From assembly GCA_030533445.1 (NCBI GenBank), contig CM060081.1:14205655-14269654 (forward strand): a DNA stretch of 64,000 nt. The letters run 5' to 3'. Below, one piece after another: positions 12,081 through 28,179 of this stretch. The DNA is from Cyprinodon diabolis. Taxonomy: Eukaryota > Chordata > Actinopteri > Cyprinodontiformes > Cyprinodontidae. Positions within the stretch are counted from its first letter, which is position 1. The number at the start of each line of letters is the position of its first letter. Position numbers and translations under genes: made by a program. The notes under the pieces are model-generated. The model searched no databases. It worked only from the letters and a program-made list of their open reading frames with translations, and was not told where the DNA came from.

Positions 12081-13177
12081 GCAGCTGTAAAGCCTGATGG
12101 ATTTGCAAAATATTGATAATTTCTGTTAATTGTCATTTTACAGCTTACTGATAATAACAACATGATATTTAGTATAGAAATATTACGTCAGAGTGATAAA
12201 AACATTTCTCAACAAAAATGTTCTTCGTGAAAAGTAAGTTACCTACTGTGTTTAAAAGTAATTATATTTAAAAAAAAAATTTTATTTGACAAATAAGCCT
12301 CATTGGAATACATATGCTAACGGATTATGACATAAGATATGTGCATCGAAATTCATGGTTGTAATTTACCAGTGGTAATAAACTGATGTATGAGGTAGTA
12401 CTAATTTGATTTTGGTAAATTCAGATAATCAGGTTAAAGTTTTTTTTAACCAGGTTATTGTATTTGCTTTCCTCAACTTAGTGTTTCTTGATTTGTTTCC
12501 ATTATGATTATTTACCACCCCTGCTCAGTACACTTGGCTAATAAGGCAGAAAATTTCGAATAGTGCTCACCTTGTGTGGAGGGCAGGCAAATTCATTTTT
12601 ATTTTAGCATACTTCACAGAGCACAGTGTGGTGAGGTGCTTCTCTCTAAATAGGAGAGAAAACTTTCTGGCTTTCTTCTTATAAATTAGCTTTCAGGGTT
12701 ATATTTCACCCCTGCCCATAGTTTTTGCACTCAAGTGTCAAAGCATCAGTCTTTAATAAAATACAGGACTTTTTTCTGTGATACATTCAATGGAGGGAGC
12801 AGCACGTCTGTCTGACGCTCCATTATCTCCCTCTGTGCAGAATGCATGCCAGCCAAAGAATCACCATCTTTGTCACTTTTGTCACAGTGCATTACCCTTA
12901 TCTTCTGTCTGGTAGGGTGACAATATTTCTTCTGAAGGGACCGAGATTCACCTTAACATTAAGCAAGACTTCAGCAAGAGCTGTTGTTTCTCACCCCTTA
13001 TTTGGATATAGAGGAGTTGCGTACTGTCAAGGGAGTCACTGTAGACTCCAGGTCTGCAGTTATATCACGCAGTAGAAATTTGACTACACCTTGGAGGATT
13101 TACAGGAGAAAACAAAAAGTAGGGGTGTCTCTGTTGTAAACTACTTGCTATTGATGGAGAGGAGGAGGCTTTAGGGC
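12081..13177. other. non-coding stretch, nothing recognised
   Basis: No gene, RNA or repeat identified. Short open frames only. Confidence 0.5.
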
Positions 13178-13272
13178 AGGGGTGCTTCAATCCAGTCCTC
13201 AAGAACTACTTTCCTGCTACTTTGGGATGCACCCTATTTTTAACAGACCTGAATTGAATGGTTGGCTCACAT
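13178..13272. mobile_element. left half of a CAGGGGTG-type short interspersed DNA element
   Basis: Starts CAGGGGTGCTTCAATCCAG and continues with words (CAGTCCTCAAGAACTACT, CCTGAATTGAATGGTTGGC) typical of a palindromic non-autonomous fish element. The mirrored right half ending CACCCCTG is missing, so this is a fragment. Confidence 0.45.
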
Positions 13273-13274
13273 AG

Positions 13275-13450
13275 TTGTTTTCGAAAAAGAAAACAACACT
13301 GTGAGCAACAATGATGATGACGAAATAATTTTATTGAAGCTCCTTTATTTTCATGACGATAACGAAAACTGACAAGTTAAACATGGATCTTTGATGACGA
13401 AAACATGACGAATCATGGGTGTGAGTTTAAGTCGACGAGACGAGACTAAA
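13275..13450. repeat. GACGAAAA-rich dispersed repeat fragment
   Basis: Repeated GATGACGA, GACGATAACGAAAA and GACGAGACGAGACT words recall the ends of a common fish hAT-like element. Boundaries and superfamily are uncertain. Confidence 0.35.
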
Positions 13451-13732
13451 TATTGGTAATATTAATAATAATAATTTTTTCAACCAATCTATTCTTAGAA
13501 TATATACAAACTATCAACTGACCACAGCTCTCCTACAAACTCTCACATCTTGGCTATATGGAAATAAAAGTTTTCTAAAGAAAAGTCTAAATTGAAAATA
13601 AAATAAATATGGACGTTTTTTTTAAAGGCCTAAGATTGGAGTTGTGAAGAATAATCATTAATATAAAAAGTATTAGCTTAAGCTATTAGGATGGTTTATT
13701 GCATTTTAAGCTATTACCAAGTTTATTATAAT

Positions 13733-15002
13733 CAGAGGTTCAAAGAGCCCAAAAATAATCTACTTAAGTAAAAGTTATGTTAGTTTTATTTAAATACTAG
13801 TTAAGTTGCCAGAATAGATGTATTATTTAAGTAAAAGAGACTTATTTACATTTTCAAGAGCAAAATAAAGTTGCTCTCAAGCATTTTACAAAGAAAAAAC
13901 GTTTTTAATTAAAGGATCATCTTTATAAATGAAAATGCTTACAGAACATTTATTATTTATTTCCCTTTACCAAGCTGTAATTCATAATTAGTATACAGAA
14001 ACCTAGAGGAACATTTACAATTAATAAAGTGTTAGAAGTATCTTAACATAATTTTATAGACAAAATGTTTTTTTAAGTCTTTTTTAAGTTTTTTAGGTCT
14101 TTTATGTACAAAATTACCACATCAACATATGTTGTTAACTATGGAAAAAAAAAAACAACCATTGAACATAGATTGCTGATTGCTGTGAGTAATACAGCGA
14201 CGAACAAAGAATTTGAGTTATGTTAATCATAAAACCTTATTACTAAAACATTCAAACACTCAAACAATGGTATTTTAATGGGACAGAAATAATAAATTGC
14301 TGCTGTCCTGATGGTTCTCTGCAGCTGATCATCTCAAAATCCTTGTTTGTCTCATTGACTTGTTTAAATTCAGCAACTACACATTATATTTCTATGTTCC
14401 AATCAAAATGGAATTTATTTACATTAACTATGGGTGTTTAAAAGGTCGTAGTCTCGAACCTCAACTAGACCATTGTGCTTCTATATCCAGGAATTAGATG
14501 CCCCCCAATAAGCTCGATTAAAGCTATTTCTAGCTTTTAGCTCTGTCCACTACCAGCTTTCAACAGTAAAAAAACAACAAATGTCCATTTCCATGTCATA
14601 CACAACTGTATAACTTAAAAACAAGCTTTTAAGTCAGTTTTTCTTACCGTCATATGCTTGTTTAGGTTTGATGTCGAGTTACTAAATCTAGATAACTCGA
14701 TTTATTTAAGCGAACAGTTAACATTGCAGTTTTGCACTTCCTTTTATGTACCTAAAGTTGAACTGGTCCTTTCTTTTTCCTTGTGATCAGTTGGTGAAGT
14801 GGGTTTGCTAGCTCCTGTTTAATGAGCCTCCATATTAAGACCTGATTACTCTGAAATACCTACATCAAATCATACTCAAGTGCAAATAAAAGTTGGTGTT
14901 TTGTAAACCACTTCAAAATGTACAAAGTACATACACAAACATTGTACGTAGTTATAGAAACATAAGTACATATAATGTGTAACTAGTAACTTCTCATCTC
15001 TG
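13733..15002. mobile_element. degenerate hAT-like element, 1.27 kb, no transposase
   Basis: The left end is CAGAGGTTCAAAGAGCC followed by an AACTTAAGTAAAAGT-type tract. The right end, reversed, is CAGAGATGAGAAGTTACT. Flanking 8-mers are ATTATAAT (13725-13732) and AATATCAT (15003-15010), which agree at six of eight positions, as expected for an old 8-bp hAT duplication. Internal sequence has no long open frame. This resembles the fish repeat with CTCAAGTAAAAGTA ends. Confidence 0.55.
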
Positions 15003-15010
15003 AATATCAT

Positions 15011-18846
<3,836 letters not shown>

Positions 18847-18850
18847 CTAA

Positions 18851-19348
18851 AGCTACAGTGTGTAATTTTCAGCGACATCTAACGTCCAGACTGCAGACCG
18901 CAGCAACATAAACATCTCCCCCCCACCGCTTCTCCCCCCCAACAGTACGGCGAGCGTTACGGGACAAAATGTCTTCCACGACGTCCGCATCACCTACCTT
19001 CTCAAGTGATGAGGTTTGTTTACATAGATAATTTTACAGATAGTATTTCATTAGTCTGTGTGTTCAGTACCGTCTTAGTTCATCTCTCTCAACTTGCCGT
19101 AGTTACTTTCGAGCGTAATGGGCGATCTCGCAATCGCTAGTTTGTTGGCTCTGCGCTGCCGTAGCGCAAAGATGTCTGCCTCCATGGCTGCGAGACCCGC
19201 TCCTATGTAATTATAAATAACGAATTCTAAGGCAACGCAAATATTAAGGTTAAGAGGCTGAGCTCGTAGATGATGATAAATAACATAGTTATGTATAATA
19301 TATTACATTTCTGACTGTATATCCCTGTAATTATTACACACTGTAGCT
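18851..19348. mobile_element. non-autonomous TTAA-type element, 498 bp
   Basis: Left end AGCTACAGTGTGTAATTTTC and right end, reversed, AGCTACAGTGTGTAATAATT share their first 16 bases. Flanks are CTAA (18847-18850) and TTAA (19349-19352), fitting a TTAA duplication with one changed base. There is no transposase. The interior at 18880-19200 is richer in G and C than the surroundings. Confidence 0.7.
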
Positions 19349-19352
19349 TTAA

Positions 19353-20653
19353 ATAGTTAGTGAGAAACAGAAATGGTCTGAAAAATAAAATTTTTTGAGC
19401 AAATGAGAAATTCAGATCTATCTGATATTTTTTTATTCAGACATATATTTTACCATCACTTTACTAAAAATTAATTACATCAAAATCTGACATTTTAACT
19501 GTGAAAAGTTGCTTAAATAAGTCTTCTGTTTTGTTTGGACTGCTTGCATACCAACAAAAGGTTCTAGATGTGAACCTATAACCTCCTAGCATAAAACTAT
19601 TGCTATAAACTACACTGGTAATCAACTTGTGTGCTGCTTTAGCATTTTGAGGGTACATTTTGGAGCTTGAGGAGCTAACACTCTAGCATTTGTGTCTAAC
19701 TATTGTTACACTATGACTTCCTGTTTAGAGATGCAATATACAGTAATACTGCTGGGGTTAGTGAGTACAATCTTTATAAAACAGGAATTATTCTGCAAAT
19801 AATACAATTATCAGAATGTTTGCTTGTTTTTATACTTCAATACTGGACAAAAGGATATTTTGCATAATTTTGTAAGAGATAGTTTGGTAAACCAATCTCA
19901 TATCTCTTTCTTATTTATATCTCAGATTACCATTGATCATCATTTCCAATGTGCTTCTCATTCACTCTAAGACGCTGGCATATTGAAGGGTCATGTCCCT
20001 TAGATATTTGAATTTTTGCATGCTTGGCTCGTTTCACCTGTGGATACGCGTGATTTAGAATAAAAAAGTAAAATATAAGAAAATAAACTCATGTGTATTC
20101 ACAAGAACACTCTGCGATAAGGCTGGCTGAGGAATCCAGCAGGCGTGCAGTGGGGCTACTGCTGAATCTTGGCCAGACAGATGACATTCATTTGATCAGA
20201 GTGATGTTGTAATAGTGGGTGAAGAGCAGCGAAGAGAGGTGGCCATTAGGTCGTCATGAGCAGGCCTTATTACCAGTCTGATAGGCACGGATCTCTTCAA
20301 CATTCATGCAAACTTTCCCTACAGCAACGCTGATGTGTTGACTGAGGCGCTACTTCGCTATCGCAAAGCCCCATGTGTGTGCTTACAGTAGCATCTCTCA
20401 CATCAACATGCTTGTGCGTTTACATGTTGGTGTTTGTTTTGCAAGCTGTTAGCTGTGCTGATGATCACCCTTCGCCTTGCATCCAGAAGGTTTTGTGTAG
20501 AAATTATCTTTTTTTGGGTCAGATTTGATCTTTTCTGTTCTGTCAAAACCAGAAAACAAATAGTCTTTTTATCTTCTAGAAGAGAAGCTATCTTTTTAAT
20601 CAATAAAGAGCATTAAATATAAATAACTCTATTTTTCACATAGTTAGATGTTA
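19353..20653. other. non-coding stretch
   Basis: No gene found. 20100-20400 is higher in complexity and G+C than its neighbours and would be a reasonable place to look for conserved non-coding sequence, though nothing here proves it. Confidence 0.4.
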
Positions 20654-20960
20654 CAGTACCTTGCAAAAATGCATTACCTTTGACCATTATCTTTTATTTT
20701 TATCAGGTTACAGCCACACACTACAATGCATTTTATTTCTGTTTCATGTGATAGATCCAGGCAGAGTAACATAATGTTTATCAGTGTGCAAAACACATAC
20801 ATGGTTTACAAAATGTTCTTGGCTTGGATTTGTGAACAGTCTCATTTTACTCTAAAATCTAAAAAAGAATCCATTAGTGTTTTGTTTATTGAAATATTTA
20901 GAGAACACAGTAAATGTTGAAACAAGATTGGGCCAGAAGTAAACTTTATCTCAGACACAA
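20654..20960. mobile_element. 5' end of a decayed Tc1 element
   Basis: TACAGTACCTTGCAAAAATG followed by GGTTACAGCCACACACTACAATGCATTTTATT and CATGTGATAGATCCAG closely resembles the long inverted repeat of a common fish Tc1 family. TA precedes the first C. The interior then gives way to LTR-like sequence. A likely right end of the same family (TTTTGCAAGGTTCTG) lies at 21948-21962. Confidence 0.6.
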
Positions 20961-20989
20961 GTTTTATATACACATCACCCTTAGCACAC

Positions 20990-21566
20990 ACTACTCCATA
21001 TTTCAATCCAGGCTTATAGTGTAATGCAGTTGAGATGTCTTCTTTAGTGTGATTAAGGAAGCTGGTCAGACTTGATGAGAAAATTATAGAGTAGCAGCGA
21101 CCAGGGCATCTATAACAGAAAACTCTGCAGAAAGGAAAAACAGAGAACAAGCAAGAGTCCCAAGACAGGTCAGGCAAACAGCTCAGAATAGGAGCAGACA
21201 GGCTCAGAGGTCCAAGAGTCCAAAGCCAGGTTAGGCTAATGGATCAGAACAGGAACAGGCAGGCTCAGAGGTCCAAGAGTCCAAAGCCAGGTCAGGCAAA
21301 CGGATCAGAACAGGAACAGGCAGGCTCAGTGGTTGAGAGGCAGAACAGGTCAGGATAAGGAAATCAGAGGCACTAAGGTACGCTAAAAACACTCTCACCA
21401 CTGACACTTGACACAAAGAATAATCTGGCCCTAATTATTGCATGCAAGCGCCCTAAATGGAGACAGGAGCTGGTGGATCAGATGAGAGGTAATGAACAAT
21501 TGGGCAGAGTTAAACAGATGAACGGAATGAGTAATTTAGCCAGTCATCAGTGCCAAAATCATGACA
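20990..21566 (-). mobile_element. LTR-like block lying between Tc1 ends, minus strand
   Basis: On the minus strand it begins TGTCATGATTTTGGCAC at 21566, like the LTR-like block ending at 2346. It contains the 61-bp tandem array annotated separately. No matching 5-bp duplication was found on the low-coordinate side (TGGCA is expected), so the left boundary is approximate. Confidence 0.4.
21168..21350. repeat. 61-bp tandem array, three units
   Basis: Units start at about 21168, 21229 and 21290, each opening GGTCAGGC or GGTTAGGC and sharing CAGGCTCAGAGGTCCAAGAG in the first two. The third unit is slightly shorter and diverged. A partial fourth starts at 21348. Confidence 0.85.
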
Positions 21567-21947
21567 TGGCATAAACATACAGAACAGACTGAATTGTAAT
21601 AAAACATATTTAAATGTTTTATGTCCAAATTCCAGACCAAAAACTAACTGAGAATATCTGTTAAACTTGAAAGTTTGTGCTTACACAGACTTTTCATCCA
21701 ATCTGCATGATTTAAATGTATTTCTTTAATGAAGATTTGGTACATATTTGAGATTCCACCTGCAAATCTGAAAGGACTATAGACCCCCAAAATATCAGAG
21801 CTATAAGTGCAGTGAAATTTATAGATCTTTAAAATTATTGTAAATTTTTTTTTCTGCACCTTAAATATTCACTTTGCTGTTTCAGTATTTTGCCTGAAAC
21901 CCCAATGAAACACCTTAAAAGTCTGAGGGTTTTGTATGGCAACTTGC

Positions 21948-21962
21948 TTTTGCAAGGTTCTG
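21948..21962. mobile_element. probable right tip of a decayed Tc1 element
   Basis: TTTTGCAAGGTTCTG, preceded by AAAAGTCTGAGGGTTTTGTATGG, resembles the reverse complement of the left tip at 20654 (CAGTACCTTGCAAAA). If the two belong together they frame a 1.3-kb relic interrupted by the LTR-like block. Confidence 0.45.
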
Positions 21963-23026
21963 AAGGTCATCCAGGTACACACATTTCTTACAAGTAAACT
22001 GCTTAGGAGGAATTATTAACTGTTATGAATGTAAGAAGAAACAACATGCAGTGGACATTTTTCCAGCAATTTTCTATAAGTTTGGCCCATTCCCACTAGA
22101 GGAATTCATATCGCAATAAATACCAGAATCTTTAATGAAATTACATTAACACTCCTGCAAGAAGATATGATTAATTATTGGCAACAGATGTGTTTGGAAA
22201 ATTAATTTCATATTTTGGTTAAGGACTCTACAGCACTATCCATTCTCTGTCTCTCAGCAGCAGCCCCAGAATATATTCTCTACTTTACCCAACCCTTCAC
22301 AAATATCCTTAAAGCATTTAAAAAACAATATGCATTGTGATTTCCTTGTAGCTGTAGTTTTTCCTTTGCACTCAATTATTTGGTGAGATGAGATGAAAGA
22401 GGACATCTAACTGTTTAATTTTCCAATGATTGTCTTCTCGTCCCCTTCTGCCTGGAACTTGTCATAGGGCGGAAATAATTTTCGGATCATTTTCAGGCCT
22501 TATCTCGTCACACTTGCAAATCCATTTTTTAAAAGGTTAGACATTAATAGAGCGAATTCCCTCCTTTTTCCGCCTCCTCTCCCTCCTTTGCCTCTGATAT
22601 GAGATTAGACTTTTCACCCAGAGCAACAGACGGAGACTAATCCACGGCCCATGTGAGATATTAGTTCTATAACCCCATTGCGTGGCTGACAGCTCTGTGG
22701 GGTTTCAGATATTGGGCATTTCATAGGCTCCTATAAGAATCAGACTGCACTTGCTCTGGTTCTGTGTGCTTAAACTAAGACAGCAAATTAGCTCTGAATT
22801 ATCAATGTGCGTTTGCAGCACAATACAAGTAAAAAGCAGATTTTTCAGTCTGTAGACATGACATTTCAGCTGTAAAATTGAATTAGTAAACAACAAGATA
22901 AGCATTAAACCAAGCAGAGTAGTCTTCTACAGTCCCCTTAGTGGCTTCTCTCTCCATTTTAAGCAGCAGGTTATGGTTGTGAGATGTTTTAATTAATTTC
23001 ATAGGTATAAATGAATCTTCTTAATA
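21963..23026. other. non-coding stretch, possibly regulatory around 22370-22720
   Basis: No gene identified. 22370-22720 stands out as mixed-composition, non-repetitive sequence in an AT-rich setting, as conserved non-coding elements often do. This is only a visual impression. Confidence 0.35.
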
Positions 23027-23030
23027 TTGA

Positions 23031-23575
23031 AGGTATAGTGGAGGATGTTCTTTTTCCGGGTGGATCATCAAAATAAGTGGTCCTCCTAACTTTAAATAAT
23101 TCTGGTTATATCTTTACGTTAGGCCATCCTATGTGGTCATCCATATTTTCACTTACTTGGGGTAAATGTGACATAGTGGAAAAATTGCAAATCTTTTTTT
23201 TGATAGCGAGCTTGTATGAGCGATGCAAACAGCAACTTTTAAACAGAGGGTGCTTGAGGAGAAATGGGCTTGTGTATGCTCTTGCATGTGTTTAATAGTG
23301 AGGGATTGTATTTGAGTCAATGAGTCAATGCAATCAACTGGTTTTCCTTAGATAGAAAACTTTGTATCAATTTGACTGTATGATCTGGTTGAACTGTAAA
23401 GTGCCTTGAGATGACATGTGTTGTGAATTTGGCGCTATATAAATAAACTGAATTGAATTGAATTGAATTAATAGGTCTTCCCTCTCGGGAGCGAGTACAG
23501 GTTTGTGCATGTGTATTTTTTTAAGTGGAGAGGATGGGTCTTTTAGAAAATTCTCGAAAATCCTCCACTATATCT
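23031..23575 (+). mobile_element. TTAA-type element with a retroposon inserted in it
   Basis: Left end AGGTATAGTGGAGGATGTTC; right end, reversed, AGATATAGTGGAGGATTTTC. Flanks TTGA (23027-23030) and TTAA (23576-23579) fit a TTAA duplication with one mutation. The copy at 41440-41737 is the same family in the opposite orientation: both contain TTTTTCCGGGTGGATCATC, AGTGGTCCTCCTAA and GACATAGTGGAAAA in the same relative order. This copy is longer mainly because of the insertion at 23299-23467. Confidence 0.8.
23299..23467 (+). mobile_element. 169-bp retroposon tail nested in the TTAA element
   Basis: The insert ends in GGCGCTATATAAATAAACTG followed by repeated AATTG, a 3' tail shared by fish LINEs and the SINEs they mobilise. 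TTAATAG flanks it on both sides (23292-23298 and 23468-23474). The sister copy at 41440 reads through without this segment, so insertion and duplication are supported independently. It is probably a 5'-truncated LINE copy or a short SINE. Confidence 0.85.
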
Positions 23576-23579
23576 TTAA

Positions 23580-25629
23580 CAGTTACAGAAGTCGGATAAA
23601 ATAAAAAGATAAGATAAACCAATTAATTCTATACCGAAAAAGTCCACTATTAGAAATCTTAAATTGGTTTCCTGAGGCTCAAGGTCCAGGTGAGAGGACA
23701 AGGCATTCCTTTCATATTCCCACTCTGTCTAGCCAGAATGAAAACAGCTTCATCTGAATCCAAGATTTGACCATTGTTCTGAGCCTGTTTTCTTACACCC
23801 TAGTAAGATTTGCAATTCATGTAGGCTACACTCTTAAAAAAACCTCTGGATGCAGTTGACACATGCTTTCCCAGTCCTCCATTCCACTTTGAAGAGGCCG
23901 GTCAAACACAACAGCTCATCAAACACAACAGCTATGTGGCCTCAACCCCTCAGGCTGATAAAGTGCACAGTTTAACACTTTGCATGAATCTCTATTTGAA
24001 AATTCTCTGGAGTTTTCACCCTTTCCTATCTGTTACACGCCCAATGTTTGTTTGTTTTTTCCCCAATTTTTTTTTTTTTGGTTTGATGACATGTCTTTTT
24101 TTCGTTTGATGACATGGAAGAGTTATGTCTAACTGCAAAATTAATCGTTAATCAAACACTCCTGGGCTAGCTTTTTATGACCTTTCCATCAACAATACTA
24201 AAAGATGAAGAAATGATTTGGTGTTGGTGTATTGCTATTCAGATATGTTGCAAACTAACCAGAGGGACAAATATTTATGTAAAAAATACCGTCACTTTAT
24301 CTCTCTTCATTCTAGCTGTTTGTAATTAAACCCCATTTATCAGTCTCCCTAGATAGCCATGTGAACATTATTGGATGTTTTCCAATGGCAGTTTTACTTT
24401 ACAGCTCTAATAACGACAGTTGTATCAAACACACCGTCAGAATTTAAATTTAATTATTTTTCACGGGTTTAGTGCAACTACAGTAAGGACTGCACTTTTA
24501 AGAGCCAGAAGGGAATGGCACAGGCATTAATCACATGTCGCTTACTCATTAACACTTTACAAGGGGATTATGATTTATATTCAGTTTAAATATTTCATTT
24601 CAAATCTAAATTATAACACTAAAACTTGCACTAATTATTATATTACGACCATATGATCTTAGTAAGCTGTAATTGCATAACTCAAAAACCGACTTAAAAA
24701 AATTGCATTACAGAGCATCTATAAGTGCAGATATTGAAACATGCTCCAATTTTTTATTATTTAGTCTTTTTTAACACATTTATTTTTCCCATGCTACAGT
24801 CCATTCCCTGCCTTCAAACTCAAAGCAGAATGTATTACTGACAGATCAAAAGCATGTAAGTGTCAAGCACTGCCTCGTCCCTGATGTTACATTAAAGCTG
24901 CTTGCTGGATGTACAAGATTGCATTAGCGATGTAGCTCCAGATTTGTCACCCATGTTTTCTTCAGCCCTCGTCACTCAGGAAAACATTGGTGAGATTAAA
25001 GCATGTTTTGCTTCTTAAAAGAAAAACAACAGAAAACGCTCTCTGTATAGCCGGTTTTACAAAAGGTAGATGTCAGTCGGGAGACTGCCAAGGCCCTATT
25101 GTGTTTTGATTGTGAATACAACCATGTTGGCTGATGTTTTTGAATCCCAGCTTGCTTCAAAGACATGAGCCAAAATTCAGACAATTTCATTCAGAGAGCT
25201 CCACAAATGAGATTGGGGGTGGTGGCTTGGTCTGTCGGTTCGTGTGTTCAGAATAACTGTTCTCACCAGTTTGCTGATCTAAATCCAATTCATCAGCCCT
25301 TAATGGACTACACAAATTGTCTCTCCAGGATCTTAACTCAAAGAGTGGATCGACTCAGCAGAAACAGAGTGGCAACATATGGCGAACGGAATAAGCAGAC
25401 AAGTGCTGCAGGGCTGATCATTAACATGGGACAAAATTAAGAGTCTTATCCTCTTGTCACTTAAAATGTGTGATTTCTTCTTTCTTTCACCAAGAGATGG
25501 TTCCTTTGCACATAACAACACTGAAGAAAAGTTCAATTCAAGATAATTGGGGGGTAATAAATCCAACATCCAACTGGAACACTGTTGTTTTACTGTCACT
25601 CTTTGCTTTCTAATATTTCAAATACATAT
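23580..25629. other. non-coding stretch
   Basis: No gene or element recognised. A short direct repeat GTTTGATGACATG occurs twice near 24080-24117. Confidence 0.45.
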
Positions 25630-26095
25630 TTTTTATGTCCATCTGGCAATCTCCCACTCCATTCTCCATCACTTGTGAACAGGACCTCATGATACAGGTA
25701 GTTCAAACCCTCCACATGAGGCAGGAGCTCCCCACCAACATGAAGAGGGCAAGCCACCTTTTTTGGCAGACAACTTTGAACTCAGTCTTGGAGGAGCTAT
25801 CTTCATCCCAACCACCTTAGAACTAGCAGTAGTTGTTGGCAAGACGACACCAGCAGAACTAAAGCACAGGCGTAGTCTGCTGTTTCTCATACCAGACCCT
25901 CCAGCCTTCAGTGTGAATAGAACCATTGCCAGAGGGCAGCCCTACTGAAGTCCAACATGTACCGAAAACAGGTCAGATTTAATGTCAGCAATGCAGACAA
26001 GACTTGTGCTCCACTTGAACAGAGATCTGATGGCCCCTAGCAAAGAGTCTGAGATTCTATACAACTGGGGCGCCCTCAAAAGACACCATGAGGGA
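25630..26095 (-). pseudogene. LINE reverse transcriptase relic
   Basis: On the minus strand, pieces of a non-LTR retrotransposon reverse transcriptase can be read in shifting frames. Around 25930-25990 there is FSVHVGLQ, then a stop, then GCPLATVLF, matching the conserved GLRQGCPLSPVLF segment. Around 25740-25800 lies VVGMKIAPP, matching the AAGMRISTSKSE segment. Around 25640-25740 lies VGGELLPHVEGLNYL and then EVLFTSDGE, matching VGGELLPQVEEFKYL and VLFTSEG. The catalytic YADD-type motif that should fall between the first two is not recognisable. Stops and frameshifts show it is dead. The clade is not settled by this fragment. Confidence 0.8.
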
Positions 26096-26099
26096 CATT

Positions 26100-28174
26100 A
26101 TTATTTTAGACTAAAAGAGAAGGCCAACTCCCCTTTGTCCAGTTTCATGCATTTCCCATTTTTTATGAATTTTCTCTCCTAATTTACATCAAACGTCTGG
26201 CTAAACCAATAGCTAAAATCAGATGTGGTAACCCGTTTTTAACCAGAGGAGAACACCAAACAGGTAGTCTTTAGGCAAAAGCAGGATTTCAACAGTGTGC
26301 CAAAAATAATGCCTGGGGTATTTAGACAGCATTAGAAATGTATCTAATAAGTTTAGCAACAAAAAAAGTTAATTTTGTTGTAAGTTGTATGTAAAATAAA
26401 TGTGTTTTTTTTTTCTAAGAAGAAGAACCTCTTCCTGTTTCATGTATTAGCAGCCTTGAATAACATTAATTTTGGATTCCTCTGTATTTAGCTGCAGCAC
26501 TCAAAACAGCTCTGACAAGTTTCCCTTCAATACTGAACAAAAAATAAGCAAACAAGATCATGATGCATGTTTTGCTGAGGGAATGGTGTGTTCAAGGTCA
26601 TGTGGATCTAAAGAAGCCTCTCTGAAGCCTGTCTAGTGATATATGCCATTATCATGAACAGAATGTCCTGGGTTACCTGGAATAATTTCCAGTTAAAAAA
26701 GGATAATTTTTGTACAATCATCTCTAGAGCATACTAAGCAGTTCCTGGAACAGAACCAGTGATGTTTACCTTCTTTGAACCTTTTTGAATTCTCTCAATG
26801 CCAACTATATGTTAGCAGCATCATTCCCCATCATAAATTCCCTTGTCCTGGTGGGTTTTACAGTTGTGTCATATTATTGAAGGACAGGGTAAGGACGGTC
26901 CTTAAAACCTTTTAGATGCGTTGTAAGTCGACCCCGTCTGAGTGAAATGACAGAACACTTACATGTTCTGCTGTGTGCAGCTAATGCTGTTATACAGGTG
27001 TTATGCCATATGCCATGATCATACTTTTTGGACATTGGGAACCAGTGTCCATATTTCATCTTGACATGATGATGTGGAATCAGCTGTGGAATCTCTGCAA
27101 CAACCCCCGTTTCAGGCAAGGCCTCCACAGGCAAGTCACATGGAAGCCACCAGAGGTGTGAAAAACCACCCCCCTCTCTGTGAGGACAGAGAAAACCATA
27201 GAGCACACAGAATTCTGCCTCTTCTGCTCCAGCCTCTCTTTTGCCTCCTCACTTTTTGGCTCCTACTCTCGTTGCCTTGTCTCCCTTGCCCAGGGAGATG
27301 GGGTCTGCTGTGGTGGAGATGCGGGCCCAAGGGGAACCAGATCTCCAGAACCATCAAGGATAAGTCAGAACCTTTCAGAACCAAACTGCTGCAAACAGAC
27401 CTTTTGCAACACATTTCTCTTGAGTTTCAGAACTTACAGAGCCAAACTGGATGAGAACCATGCCCTGGGTGTGAGTCTGAGGGGACCCCTGCTGTGAGAC
27501 TGAGACAAAGAACCCCTGACTGCAGAGCTGCAAACTGGATGAAACTCAAGCTTTCCAAATGGACATGGAAAAAGGTTTGCAGGTCTGGCATGATTAGGGA
27601 CAGAACAATCAATGTGTCTTTGATGATTCTAATCATATCGTGTGTTTACTGCTGAGTAAAGACAACGCTAATTGATGCTAAAGAATGGACTGCATGCTAC
27701 ACTATGCTACAGGAATATGTGTTGAGCTGTTGCTAAAGCTTGGACAAGCTTTATTCACTAAGGATTTAAACACTGATATAACATTAGTGTTCATATGTTC
27801 CTCAAATGCTCATTACATTTCCATTACCAATTCTGATGTCTATTCGCTGCTAGCTATCTCAAAGAGGGCAAAGAATCATTTAACTAAAGGTTTTTGGTTC
27901 TTGATTAAGGAAATCATTTAATGAAACATTATTTGGCCAAATAATGTTTTATTCACCTCATGGATTTGCATTGTGAATTGGGCTGAAAACATTCCAATTT
28001 TTTTAAAATTAGTGAAAAGCTAATTTGATCATATCCCAAATTATTCCAGATAAACTTTGGTTTCAAACACAAGATCCATCTTTAACTGTAATATGTTTTT
28101 CAACCGTTTTCCCCTTCCTCTTTGTACATAGTAGTTAGTTTAGTTTTACTAGTCTTAGTTGAGAGTGTTAAACT
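26100..28174. other. non-coding stretch with a less AT-rich island
   Basis: 27060-27560 is visibly richer in G and C and carries several overlapping open frames of 90-126 codons on both strands. None shows a domain, and the longest on the plus strand (27074-27454) has only a leucine-rich hydrophobic patch. It may be an unrecognised repeat. Confidence 0.4.
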
Positions 28175-28179
28175 GAAAT

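Noticed and set aside
27074..27497. Overlapping 92-126 codon open frames
   Set aside because: Open on several frames and both strands of a GC-richer patch, without domain, splice context or homology that I recognise.
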